This document shows, in pieces, positions 48,241 to 59,399 of a stretch of 64,000 bases of DNA. Below the pieces are notes generated by a model that saw nothing but the letters and a program-made list of their open reading frames with translations, made no database searches and was not told the DNA's origin. The DNA is from Mytilus trossulus (taxonomy: Eukaryota > Mollusca > Bivalvia > Mytilida > Mytilidae), in NCBI RefSeq assembly GCF_036588685.1, contig NW_026963295.1, positions 2,604,001 to 2,668,000 of the forward strand, read 5' to 3'. Position 1 is the first letter of the stretch. The number at the start of each line of letters is the position of its first letter. The translations under genes were made by a program, and so were the position numbers.

Positions 48241-49544
48241 ACAGAAAAACACTTACAATTCTAATGTAATATAAATTTTACCTTTACTTTTTAACTTATT
48301 TTTTTCTGTAAAAACTAAACGCATAATTTCGCCTGACATATGAAAAATAAAAATAAAAAAAGAGATTCACTGAAGGTAAAAATTGCCCAAAAGATTAAAT
48401 CAACAAAATAGTTCAAAGATAACTGATAAGCATATTCGAAGTCTAAAAAAATGTTAATTTATTGTTAGTTGTCCTGATGATTATAATTTCAAAAAAAATC
48501 AAAGGTAAATTCCGATTTAAATAAATACAAGTGGCAAAATATCGACGGTTCACACATGCAATTGGATGGCAAGCGTACAGTATAATATACATGACATACA
48601 CATTCATTTCGTGGAATTTAAAGTTAATAGGGCTTTAGATATAAAAAACAATTTTTTAATACCACAGCTAACGATAAATCATATTAATTTGTAAATACAA
48701 ATGATCCTGCAACTATGATATTAGAGTAAATATGTAATTATTTATTACAAATCCATAGTTTTACTGTTACATGAAACGCAAACGCACCCACTTTCAAGCC
48801 CAAGACGATACCTTACACTAACTCGTTATATATTTGCCTTATAAAATACAGAAACAATTAACAAATAACCAGATTATATCTTTAACTGTAGTTAAAAAGG
48901 ATATTTGATACATAAAAAAAAATACACTTTTTATACTTTGAGGACTGAGCGAATCATGTGAGTGTGTGAGTAAGTATGTTTTATTTGATTGCATTGTATT
49001 TATGTTTTTGGAAGGTTAACTTTCTGGTAATAAGAGCCGTCACGGCTAGGCTGGGGAATTGGGTAGGCAAATGCTCACATTAATCTGTACCGATACAGGC
49101 TCCAAATGTCATCCTTTATACGCCATAACTATGGTGGTGCTCCTATTTAAAGGAGGCTCATACGGAGACAAGAAGACAAGTTAACATTCTCAGAAAAGTA
49201 TATGTTGAAATGAGATATAAAGATTACGAAAACTAAAATGTTTTATTGCAGGGTCAATTTTGATTTTACTCTTCTCTATATAAAGTAAAATAAAAAAGAA
49301 AATATTGGGAAAAAAACAATCATTTTATGTTGTGCAACTCACTTTAAAAGTCGTATAATTGAAAGTAGTGAACACTATGTTTCAAATCCAGGCAATGATC
49401 CAAATAATAATTTGACATTTAGATATAAGCAGTCAACCATCAACAGAACTGAAACCATTAAGTTGCACACATATTTGGAAAAAAAATATTTTAGCGGGCA
49501 CATGCATTGGGATTAAATAGCTTAATGTCAGTAAATAAACTCAT
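48241..49544. other. Intergenic region, nothing recognised
   Basis: AT-rich noncoding sequence with no supported exon on either strand. Confidence 0.4.
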
Positions 49545-49790
49545 CATATATACCAGTATTGAAATTTGACATTTACGTCAGACACGCGTTTCATCTACAA
49601 AAGACTCATCCGTGACGCTCGAATAAAATAAAGTTAAAAAGGCCAAATTAAGTTCGAAGTTGAAGAGCATTGAGGACCAGAAGTTTCTAATTTTGTTTGC
49701 CATATACAGCTAAGGTAATCTTCACTTGTGTTAGTGTTTTAATTTGTTTTGTTAACAGTTGATTTATAAGTATGCACATATCAATGATAA
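49545..49790 (-). repeat. GACGAAACGCGCG-family unit, minus orientation, diverged
   Basis: Contains gtcagacacgcgtttcatct, agactcatccgtgacgctcg and ttgaagagcattgaggacca as in 32540-33000. Confidence 0.7.
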
Positions 49791-52315
49791 ACTACATATA
49801 AGTTTAAAAGTTAAAGAATTTTAATGGAAAAGACATAGCGAAAATAGACTTCAAATAATGCATAGTTTAGACGGAACTTGTCGCTTATTATCATTATTAT
49901 TATTATTATTACAAGGTATTCCTATAAACTACAATTACTCTAAGTGCTTTCCATGTTAAAACAAAATTACATAAGTTCTAACATACACGAAATTACAAAG
50001 TTAAAAAAACTTATGTGATAAAAAAAAAACATTATTGAAACTCTTGAGAGTCCATTTATCAATTTATCAATGTAAAACTATGTAAAAATAGTTATAAGAA
50101 AAAGTTACATCTTTGTTACTTATAAATAACAAGACACTTGTTGAAAGCGATTTGCTATCAGGAACCAGTACAGGTAATTCAAATAGTACAATTATTAATA
50201 CAATAACTTTTTAAAAATTTGGAAATTATTTTTGAAACTAGGTAATAAATAAACATCATAAATGTTTAGAAATATATGAGTTAAGTCTCTCTTTCTGTCT
50301 CATTCGAGATAGATTTTGTGAAGTTATTGTTCAAAATTATAATTTTGCAATTGATGGATAGAATGTAAGCGTTCACTCACTATATTTACTATAAACATTA
50401 TCTTGGCAGTCTGCAGGTTTTATTGGTAAGACGTCGGAATGTCCGGTGAATGGATATCTTTCCCTGACAGAAAAGTTCCTGACCAGTTCTTTTATATACT
50501 TTTTAATTGAATACCAATACAGATCAACATACTTATGAATCTTGAGTGACTTCATCAGAAAGGTTCATATGCTAAGTCTAAAACGGAAAACCACTTACAC
50601 TTCACAATCAATTCGACCTTAACCTTTAACGTCTATTTCCATCACAATTTCCGACGTGTCTTTATGTTTATACAACATTTCATTCAATAAATAATGTAGT
50701 TTTAATCGTTGTTGATAAGACAATCCGAAGAAAAACCAAGATTGCTCATTTTAATACACCTCCGAAAACTCATCTGAAAATTAGAAAAAAACAGAACGGC
50801 GAGGTGGACTAAGGAATCTTATGTGCAAAAAAATAATGAGGCATTATTTTTTTTAAAGATAACTGAAGAGTATGTACAAATTATTAATATAAGTGGATAC
50901 TGTTTTTGTCGATGTATATATAAATCTAATCATTTGTAAAGTGACATGCTTGAATACAATGGACGGTTAAAAAAATGATTAAAATTCAACGAAGCGAATG
51001 GGGAAATAATTAGTATTCGTTTATTCTTTCCATTTTATTGATACAAAAAAAACCTCATAAGATCCACCATTTAACCAATAAAAACAAATTGTATTTGTAT
51101 TTAAAACAAATGGATTTAACCGAATAAGGAATGCATCTGTTACTGGTTTACACATTATTTTGCAAATTCTGTGCAATAGAGGGTAGTGTTAAATTTATAA
51201 AAAGGTCAACTTTACATTTAAAATTCATTTCCTTTAAACAGGAAATTTTGTCATTATTTGTTTTTAATTTATGGTGTATCATTTGAACTGCCATTTGTGT
51301 AAACAAGAGGAAATAATTGGCAAAGTTTATGCACGCTTAGTAATATATGGTAAATTGGTGTTATGTGCAACTTAAAACAATTGAAGTAGGAGACTTACTT
51401 TAGGGATAAATTCAACTCAGATTTCTTTTAAATGTGGAATTATGTTATTTCCTTCCTGAAGCAAATCTTTAAAAATAGGTAGATCGAATTAAACCTGTAT
51501 TTTTTTTTGTGTGTTTCTTTAATGGTATATGTTCAAGTGTTCGCATCACGTATTTTCTATCAGAGCTTCCTTTGCTATGTTAGATTTATAATAATTTGAA
51601 ATTTTTATTATTTTAATAATATGGTGCATCAAGTCGTTTGATATCTTTCAAAAGAATTACTGCTTGGATTAACAAAAATGGAGACTGGATTTACTTTATT
51701 AAATTTACTTTTAACTTAGAGTAATATAAAATATGTGGAGAAAAAGTTCTTTCTGTGACGCTTTAGTATTATTGTGTTTAAGCATTGAAGTTAACAATTT
51801 GTTAAATTTGCTGGACGTCGTTTTCTTGATTTATCTTCACTAGGAACACTCTTAGCAAAATAGTTCGGAGATGTCGACTATTGCTGAGCTATATTATAAA
51901 AGGTTCTATACATACTAGCTAAGTGAACATGCTTGATGGAATTTGAACGTAAGATTTCTAAATAATTCTTCAATCTATCAACAGTTATTTTAGAAAGGCA
52001 TTTCATAAAATCTATCGTTAATACTGATCTTATGATACCCTTTGATTATCCATCAGTAGCGAAAACGAACTTGTGCTGATCACACTTTATGCGTCTGAGC
52101 ATTCTGAAACTTGCTGGCTCATCCAATGACCCCCCCAAAAAAACATCATATAAATTTAAACAATTATTTACAAACGTTTCATTGGCGATTAAAGTCTACA
52201 AATGTAAAAAAAAAAAAAAATACATTGAAATATCTTGAGCAATACTTTTATACATTGTACTTGTAATAATTAAGAAATAATCACAGTACATTTCATTTGT
52301 CATATTTCTTTTCAG
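49791..52315. other. Upstream region of gene D
   Basis: It holds an (ATT)n-like microsatellite at 49886-49910 and otherwise AT-rich noncoding sequence. No Ig exon was found ahead of the leader. Promoter not identified. Confidence 0.4.
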
Positions 52316-55300
52316 TAACAAAGATGAAGAATTATTGCCTAACGTGTATATCCTTCTGTCATATTTTACGTTTCATAGAGTCTGGTAAGTATTAGTGTCA
52401 TTTGTTGGACTGTCAACGACATTTATAATAGCTGACACATTAAGGAAACAGCCAAACCAAGATTTTGGGTCGTAAAGTAAAATTTGATCATTATTCTTTT
52501 CTATTCTTCAGCATTATGTTTTGAAAGCGGTATTTCCGTTGTGATTTTTAGTTCAATCATAACTTATACAGACGAGAAGCTTAAATGTAGACGACCGTGC
52601 GTTATTCGAACGTTTGAATTGTTTGTTATTTTGTAGTGGTTTCACCATTGCACTACATATTCATGTATATTTGTATCATGTATTAGCTATATATAATGTT
52701 TTTATTAGTGTAAATTATCTTCGGTCACTATTTGAAATGTAGAAACAATCTTGCGTTTTCAACATTCACGTAACCAGAATGCCCAATATATATAAGATAT
52801 AAATTGGGCATTCTGAAATTATAAGTCATAGAAATACAAACAATATAATACATACAGCTAGCTTCACTAGTATCACGTGTGTAGTCGTGGAAGTGATAGG
52901 TAATCATGTTGTTTGATAATTAATCATACTTATAGGATGTTTTTTTTTAATTTTTGAGTTTTTAGAAGTATAAAGGACTTACAACCTCCGGAAGTATAAT
53001 ACCTGAGCTGTACTTTGCAAAACATTTGGGAATTTCGGTTTCATACTGCTCTTGAAATTGGTGCCTTATTTGGCAATTTTATATTTTTGATTCGATCGTT
53101 ACTGGTGAGATTTTTGTAGACGAAACGCGCAACTAGCGTACAACATTTTAATCCTTGTGTCTCTGTTTAGTTAATGAAATGTTAACTTGAATAACGTACC
53201 AAAAAAATCCTTTTGCAGCCAGTTATACTTTACCAAAGGAGAATATTTGTGAATGTTCCACTATCACCGTATTGCTGATAAGTTTTGTGGTACTAATTGG
53301 TGGAGTGGCAGCATATGTTCGTAAGTACTGTTTGTATTGTACGGAATCAAAAACATTTCGAACAACCAAAAAAAGATAATTATCAATCAACTGTTGAAAT
53401 AGGGCTTTGACGTAGCTCTTAGTTACACCCAACGAGTCTAATTGAATCAGTATAAGGTGTTTAAGAAATGTGTCATTTGGTTTTGTGCTTTCATATTTAA
53501 TCTCGTGAGTCAACTTATTTTTTTATTTGATTTGTATAGTTAGTTCACATATTAATTGTTATAAAAATGAGAAAGGAAATGGGGAATGTGTCAAAGCGAC
53601 AACAACCCGACCATATAACAGTGTTTTATCCCTGTTTATTAGTCGAGCAATTTCTTGTACTTCACATTATACAACTCACTTTTGTGCAATGTTAGGAGAA
53701 CTGTACAACGCAATAAGTAACCATATCAATATAAGTAAAATAAAAATTCAAAGAACACCATTGCCAAATAGTAATAGGAAAATATCGAAACGACCACAAA
53801 AATAACAAAGATATTGCAAAAACATATGAAAATTGAGCCAAACATAACAACGGGGACTAAGTGTGTGCTCCGAAAATAGTGCGCTCGACCTATTCCAAAT
53901 AAAAAGACGTTGTGGTAAAAAGTTACCAGACAGCTTTCCTGTACAAAATTAAAAAAAATAAAGCCATATGCAGTTTACGTCAAGTTATTCAAACGCAAAC
54001 TCAAATTGCCCTAGCGTATTGTACATCTATTTCGCGGTTTGAATGGACTTTAATTTTGTATATGATTAAACCCTTTAACTTTTTGAATCAAACCGCACTG
54101 CTGAGTTTAATTGGGACGAAACGCTCATATGGTGTATCAAATGAATTGCCTTGCATCTTGAATTATTTAAATGCAATACATATTGTATATGTTAAATAAT
54201 TACATAGACTTCAACGATTTGCAACAAATACTAAGCTCCCGTGATAGTAAAACATATATAAATATAAATCTACATGACAAAGTTCCGAGCGCTGTATTTA
54301 TCAACATATGGCAAAGTTATTTTCGTTTTGATTTACTCTCTTTTATTGCTGTTTTAAACAGGACATCTTAAGAGAAGTCATAAAAAGAGGTATGCAAGAT
54401 ATTTAATAATCTTAACAGAAATTGCATCATTTACAATACAGATAAACTAACTTTCCGTAGTATTTTCAAATCGTATAAAAAAGAAGATGTGGTATGATTG
54501 CCAATGAAACAACTATCCACAAAAGACCAAAATGACACAAACATAAACAATTATAGGTCATCGTATGGCCTTCAACAATGAGCAAAGCCCATACAGCATA
54601 TAGTCAGCTATAAAAGGCCCCGATAAGACAATGAAAAACAATTCAAATGAGAAAACTAAGGCCTTATTTATGTAAAAAAAAATGAACGAAAAACAAATGT
54701 GTAACACATGAACAAACGACAACCACTGAATTACAGGCTCCTGACTTGGGACAGGCACATACATAATAATGTGGCGGGGTTAAACATGTTAGCGGGATCC
54801 CAACCCTCCCCTAACCTGGGACAGTGATATAACAGTACAACATAAGAACGAACTATAAAAATCAGTTGAAAGAGGCTAAACTCATCAGATCAACAAAAAA
54901 TTCAAGTGAACGTGGCCGGGTACTTATACATCCCGACACAAAAAGACACAATGAATAGATCTGAGAGTACACGCAGTTATCTGACAGCTAGTTCAAAGCA
55001 ATTAACAACTAATAAAAAAAATATGCCTCTAAGACTAAGCAATCAATCCGTACATATCCAACATACAATGGATTTAGTGTAAAGACGTCATAAACAGCCA
55101 GAGAAAAACATGACCTTGTGCAATGCCAACTTACAGGTATTGACAGATTGTAGATCCATGAAAATGTATATGTATATATCATACTAGTAATATTTAGTTA
55201 ACTTTTAATCTACTGATAACAAAGTCAATATTTATACCAATAAAAACAATATTCAATGATCTTATTACAGTGTTCAATAGGTAACCTTTAAGAATAAGTT

Positions 55301-58300
55301 TATTTGAAGGAGCAACAAGTTTACATGGATCATTTCTAAATTTCCGGGCACAATTAACAACATTTCCGTAAAAATGAGGATGTGCTATCCCGTTTGAAAT
55401 AAGTTTTCTACAGGTACAACCAAACTTCAAAACCAAATCTTTATATCTATGGAAAAATTTAGTAAAGGTTTTAAGTGATATGTCCGTTATCTTGAAATCT
55501 ACATTCCAAAAATGTATACTCAAAATATGTTAAAACTAAAAGGATCCTGGAATTTTTTTTTATAATTGTTCTGCGTATAGAAGACATGTTTCCATCGGAC
55601 GTTTTGAAAACATTTATTTAACTATCAATTAGTTAACATTTTAATATAATTATGAACAAAGAAATATACAGAATAAGTTGTTTTATCATCTGCTTGTCTG
55701 TTTAGAAAACCTAGTGTTGACGAGAGTTTGTAAGTAAAATACACCCCTCTTGATTTCGTAAAAGAGCAGGCTAATGCCTTTACAATGAAGAAGTCGCACC
55801 TGCAAAATAGAAAGGAATGAACATAAGTTGCAAATAATTGTTTCCAATCCACTATAAATAAATATGTTTAAAACTAAAACTAACGAGAGTTTACCACGGA
55901 CAAATTCCTATAGTGATGAACATACAAATTTATTATTTGCTTGATCTTACTTAAAATTAATTTTTGCTATATTTGTTGTCTTCCACTCTTTCTTGCTCAG
56001 TAATTTTTTTTTAAATAATCGTGATTTTTGCGAACGATTATTGTTGACAATATTTTAACACACTGTGTGATTTTTTATAATCATAAGAGTTTCTAACATT
56101 TGACTTCCAAACAAGATAGTTATAAGCAGAAACGTGTCGTGTGCACAGGGGTCAATATTTAACGCCTCGGTCAGTGGGATTCAGACAATAACGATCAAAA
56201 CAAAGGAGTACACAAAGACTCAAAAAACAAAACGGCATTTACATCAACAGTTATAAATAATAATTAAGAAATAACACGAACTTCTCTAAAAACCTGGAGT
56301 GAAATTAGGTGTTATATCAACGCTTTCTACTATAATTGTGTTATGGATGACGCATGTTTCTGGAAAATATTAATTTACTAAATTAGATTAGTTGCCTGGT
56401 TTGTACTTACTTGAGCAGCATACCGCATGCAACATGCGAAACAAGATCTGCTTACCATCCCGGGGAACCTAATATCACAACAAATTTTGGCGAGGTTTGG
56501 ATTTCGAAGTCTTTACTTTTGTCAACTGCTTCAACGATAATCTTGTGTTCAACGCTAATTCAATTTTAATTTAAGAATACAAACTTTAATGAAGAAACAT
56601 GTATCAGGGAGAGGTACTGGAAATGCTCAATTTGTAGAAATAATTGACGGAATAGAAATGCAACCTATAATTCGAGGTATGTCATTTAAAATTAACAGAC
56701 TATTGCTATTTTTTTTATAATTAAATACGGAAAAGAACGATTATTGTAGAGCTTTAAAACATATTCCAAATACAGAAATAATTATAGCTAAAATTATACT
56801 AGAATAAGAATAGCAATTACAAAACATTACACCGAAAATTAAAGAATCATATTCGTGGGAACCATACCTGAAATGAACAAAGGGCATGTTGAATGTGTAC
56901 TGGTTGATATAGTAGTCTTAAATACATGTTTGTTTTATCAGTTGTTGTTATTGACTTTGCACTAGCTGCAAGTATCTGCGAGTACTGTTAAATATGTACT
57001 CAGTGTCTTCTTTGTTGTTGAGGATGAAGAATAAATACACATATATGCTTTGCCTATGCTTCCTTTCTGTGTCTGTTTTTTTTTGTACCGATCTGACGAG
57101 TTAAGCCTGATTCAACTTTTTTTCATAGTTTGTTTTTATGTTGTGCAGTCACGACTCTTTTCAAGGTTAGAAACAAATGTTGGAACCCTACACATTTTAC
57201 ACGATAAAATTGAGAATTGAAACGAGAAATGTGTCATAGAGACACCAAACCTACCATATGATAGACATCAGCAGAAGGATGAGGCTATTGCAGGAGATGG
57301 ACGAAATACACCAGAGGGACAACTCATAAAAAGAAAATAAACTGACAACTCCATGGCTAAAAATTAAATGGACAAACAGACAAACAATAGTACACATGAC
57401 ACAACATCGAAAACTGAAGAATAGACATCACGAACCCCACATTAGCTAGGGGTGATCTCAGGTGTTTTTGGATGGGTAATCAGATCATGCTCCACATGTT
57501 AGAAGTTAGAAACATGAAGTTCAGTTGTAACCGTTTAGTTATATCATTCATATTTGTTTTTTGGAAACTGTTTTGTCATACAAGGAGATGTTATTTTCTC
57601 ATTTTAAGTGTTTCGTATATTTATTTATGTCCTTTTATAACCTTCTATACGGTATGGGGTTTTCTTTGTTTTTTAAGGACGTAGTGTACGTTGCCTCTAT
57701 ATGATTGCATCCACGGTACATGTACTTTGAAGGATAGTTTTCTTGTTGGCAATCACACAAAATCACCTTATTTTTATATTAGTGCCCATCATTACTTGTT
57801 TAGTATAAACTCAGTCAACTGTATTCAAATCACTGTGAACTGACTCAAAAGTAACGGATGTTTTCGGAATGTAACATCACGCAGCATCTGTATTCAAAGT
57901 GACACAATGATTACGATATACATATCCATATCAGCAACTTCTCAATGCTACCAAGTTTCCTAAAAAGTCAAAGAATGACGTTTTTATTGAAAATATAATT
58001 GCTTTTTCCTACAAATTGGCGATGAGTTATAAAATTGTACATATTCTGTATTTGTTGTTGTTATTCTATCATGATCAAAGCTGTGATTTCCCTAACTGCA
58101 GATGATATCGGAGACGAACATGGTTACGTATCTACCAGAACAGATAGTTCAACTACCTCTAGATGTGTAAATGGTGCTTGTGGAACTTCCGTTGAATTTA
58201 CAGAACAAGATTCCAAACCGGATAAATCAGAAATGAACGTTCATGACATCAGAAAGAAAAATATACAAGCGAAATCTTCACCGAATAAAATAAAATTTAA

Positions 58301-59045
58301 TGTTGATGTAAATATCTGTGAAGAAAATACGAAACTAAAAAACTCACCGTATTATCCAGAAAATCATTTTTATGAAAATGACGGTCAGGAAAATGTGAAT
58401 CTGAAGTTTTCACCTGATACAGCAGCAGTTCATTTCTATGAAAATGACAGTGATGAAAATATGCGGCTTATGTCTTCTACAGATAAAAAAGAAACTAATT
58501 TTTATGAAAATGACGGCCAAGAAAATGTGAAACTGAATTTTTTCCCGGATATTACAAAAAATATCTGTAATGCAAATATAGAATTCAATTACGCACTAGA
58601 TCTTCTAAAGACTAATTTTTATGAAAATGACGGTCAAGAAAATGATATACCGTATTCCTCATCGGGTAAAGGAGAAATTCATTTTTATGAAAATGACCGT
58701 GATGAACACGTTCTCCCTTCTCCTGCTACAGTTACAGCCGAAGATGAATTTTATGAAAATGTCCTTGCGGAAAATGTGCCCCATTCTTCTTCTACATATA
58801 AAACAAAAATTCATTATGATGAAATTAAAGTTGCTGAGAAACTTAAGTATGTATGTGAAGATAATTTGACACCTTGTTCTCCGGATAATACAGATATTCA
58901 TTGTGCAGAAAATGACAGTGAGGAAAATGTTAAACTCAAATATGTCGAGATCGATTTCTCCAAAGCAGATAACGAATTTCACCAGTCAAATATTGATCTA
59001 CAAGAGAACGAGGAAGAATATATAAACTTGTCATTAAAACAATAG
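52316..59045 (+). CDS. Gene D: Ig-less, adaptor-like membrane protein with repeated Y-x-N tail
   Basis: Exons: 52324-52384 leader (exon starts about 52316 after TTTTCAG), 53219-53320 transmembrane, 54362-54389 microexon, 56576-56676 tail 1, 58102-59045 terminal. The sum is 1236 nt, 411 residues. Approximate layout: signal peptide 1-20, ectodomain 21-34 with C31-x-C33, transmembrane 35-54, basic 55-64, then a tail of about 345 residues. Tyrosines in F-Y-E-N context lie at 188, 210, 232, 271, 293 and 315, with Y404 in EEYINLSLKQ. Y-x-N is the Grb2 SH2 consensus. A tiny cysteine-bearing ectodomain plus a tyrosine-rich tail recalls DAP10, DAP12, CD3-zeta or LAT, but the membrane span has no acidic residue. 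Exon sizes and phases link it to genes A to C. It may be a genuine signalling partner or a receptor that lost its Ig exons. AATAAA follows the stop directly. Confidence 0.78.
52324..52384 (+). CDS. Gene D leader exon (signal peptide)
   Basis: 61 nt, ATG to G|GTAAGT. It encodes MKNYCLTCISFCHILRFIES, moderately hydrophobic. Same length and phase as the leaders of B and C. The acceptor at 52315 implies a spliced 5' UTR. Confidence 0.72.
52965..53165 (+). repeat. GACGAAACGCGCG-family unit, diverged
   Basis: Contains cttatttggcaattttatat and gtagacgaaacgcgcaacta. It lies in the intron between the leader and transmembrane exons of gene D, just where Ig exons would be expected. Confidence 0.65.
53219..53320 (+). 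CDS. Gene D exon: short ectodomain and transmembrane segment
   Basis: The 102-nt exon (TTTGCAG|CC ... C|GTAAGT, phase 1-1) reads SYTLPKENICECS followed by TITVLLISFVVLIGGVAAYV. It is one codon shorter than the equivalents in A to C. The C-x-C just outside the membrane could make an intermolecular disulfide. Confidence 0.82.
53565..53650 (+). repeat. Dispersed repeat fragment (GTGTCAAAGAGACAACAACC family)
   Basis: ggggaatgtgtcaaagcgac followed by aacaacccgaccatataac. Same family as 31940-32110. Confidence 0.55.
54362..54389 (+). CDS. Gene D 28-nt juxtamembrane microexon
   Basis: TTTAAACAG precedes and GTATGC follows. It reads HLKRSHKK between split arginine codons; phase 1 to 2. Confidence 0.78.
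54480..55160 (-). repeat. ~680-bp dispersed repeat, minus orientation
   Basis: Inverted counterpart of 42850-43570. It includes aagaagatgtggtatgattg, tgacttgggacaggcacata, gttaaacatgttagcgggat and aaagacgtcataaacagcca. Confidence 0.75.
55190..55880 (-). pseudogene. Decayed Penelope-like RT copy, minus strand
   Basis: The minus strand starts tttaaacatatttatttata, tggattgg, the same 5' border as the copy at 36660, and reads MDWKQLFATYVHSFLF. Further on (55523-55194) FFHRYKDLVLKFG matches FIGRYQDLVDKYS. The YIDD region is lost. It lies in a gene D intron, opposite to the gene. Confidence 0.65.
55881..56575. other. Gene D intron, nothing recognised
   Basis: AT-rich sequence ending in the acceptor TTTAAG at 56575. 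Confidence 0.4.
56576..56676 (+). CDS. Gene D tail exon 1
   Basis: The 101-nt exon after AATTTAAG, donor G|GTATGT, phase 2 to 1, reads IQTLMKKHVSGRG then AQFVEIIDGIEMQPIIR. It has no tyrosine. The acceptor style and phase match A, B and C tail exon 1. Confidence 0.72.
57205..57500 (-). repeat. Reverse-transcriptase 3'-tail fragment (minus) beside another repeat
   Basis: 57285-57500 (accagagggacaactcataa, ctgacaactccatggctaaa, gaaccccacattagctaggg) matches inverted RT tails. 57205-57275 is a plus-strand piece of the GTGTCAAAGAGACA family. Intronic in gene D. Confidence 0.6.
58102..59045 (+). CDS. Gene D terminal exon with tyrosine repeat tail
   Basis: It begins after ACTGCAG, phase 1, DDIGDEHGYVSTRTDSS, matching DEHVYLT of gene C and DEHMYDVT of gene A. 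The upstream GYEH module is missing. It continues EFTEQDSKPDKSE (gene C ELTEQDSSPDQAD), then the 22-residue repeat block, and ends EEYINLSLKQ with TAG at 59043-59045. At 944 nt it is more than twice the length of the equivalent in A or C. Confidence 0.9.
58365..58811 (+). repeat. 66-bp coding tandem repeat (22 residues, FYENDGQENV type)
   Basis: Units: 58365-58430, 58431-58496, 58497-58562, a short degenerate unit 58563-58613 (51 nt), 58614-58679, 58680-58745, 58746-58811. Six units start H/N/E-F-Y-E-N. More eroded relatives flank the block (VNICEENTKLK before; HYDEIKVAEKLK and HCAENDSEENVKLK after). Confidence 0.92.
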
Positions 59046-59051
59046 AATAAA
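59046..59051 (+). promoter_or_regulatory. Polyadenylation signal AATAAA directly after gene D stop
   Basis: AATAAA starts at the base following TAG. If used, the 3' UTR would be only some tens of bases. Confidence 0.55.
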
Positions 59052-59399
59052 GTTCTGACTAAAATGTTGTCTTTCATATTAAAACTTAGGTTTTTAGTAT
59101 GCATTATGAGACAAATCCTGCAATTTCCAAACTATTTCACATTATATGACTAACATACACTTTTTGATATTAAAAAAAAGTTTTCGTGTTTTCGTTTGAT
59201 TTGATTTAAAACATCTGTCATTTCAGATATTTTTATAGCTTGCTTTGTCTATAGTGTTTTTTGTAAAAGGTAATGTTGCTCATTGGTTGTCGTTTGTTGA
59301 TGTAGTTCAGAAGTATTTCTCGTTTCCCGTGTTTGATATATACTATACCATTAGTTTTTTGAATTGTATAACACAGTAATTTTAGGCCCTTTATAGCCT

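Noticed and set aside
53223-53513. 96-codon minus-strand frame over the gene D TM exon
   Set aside because: Overlaps a well-supported plus-strand exon and has no domain or splice support.
58659-58982. 107-codon minus-strand frame opposite the gene D tail
   Set aside because: A shadow of the repetitive coding strand (GAAAAT repeats read as I-F-I); no independent support.
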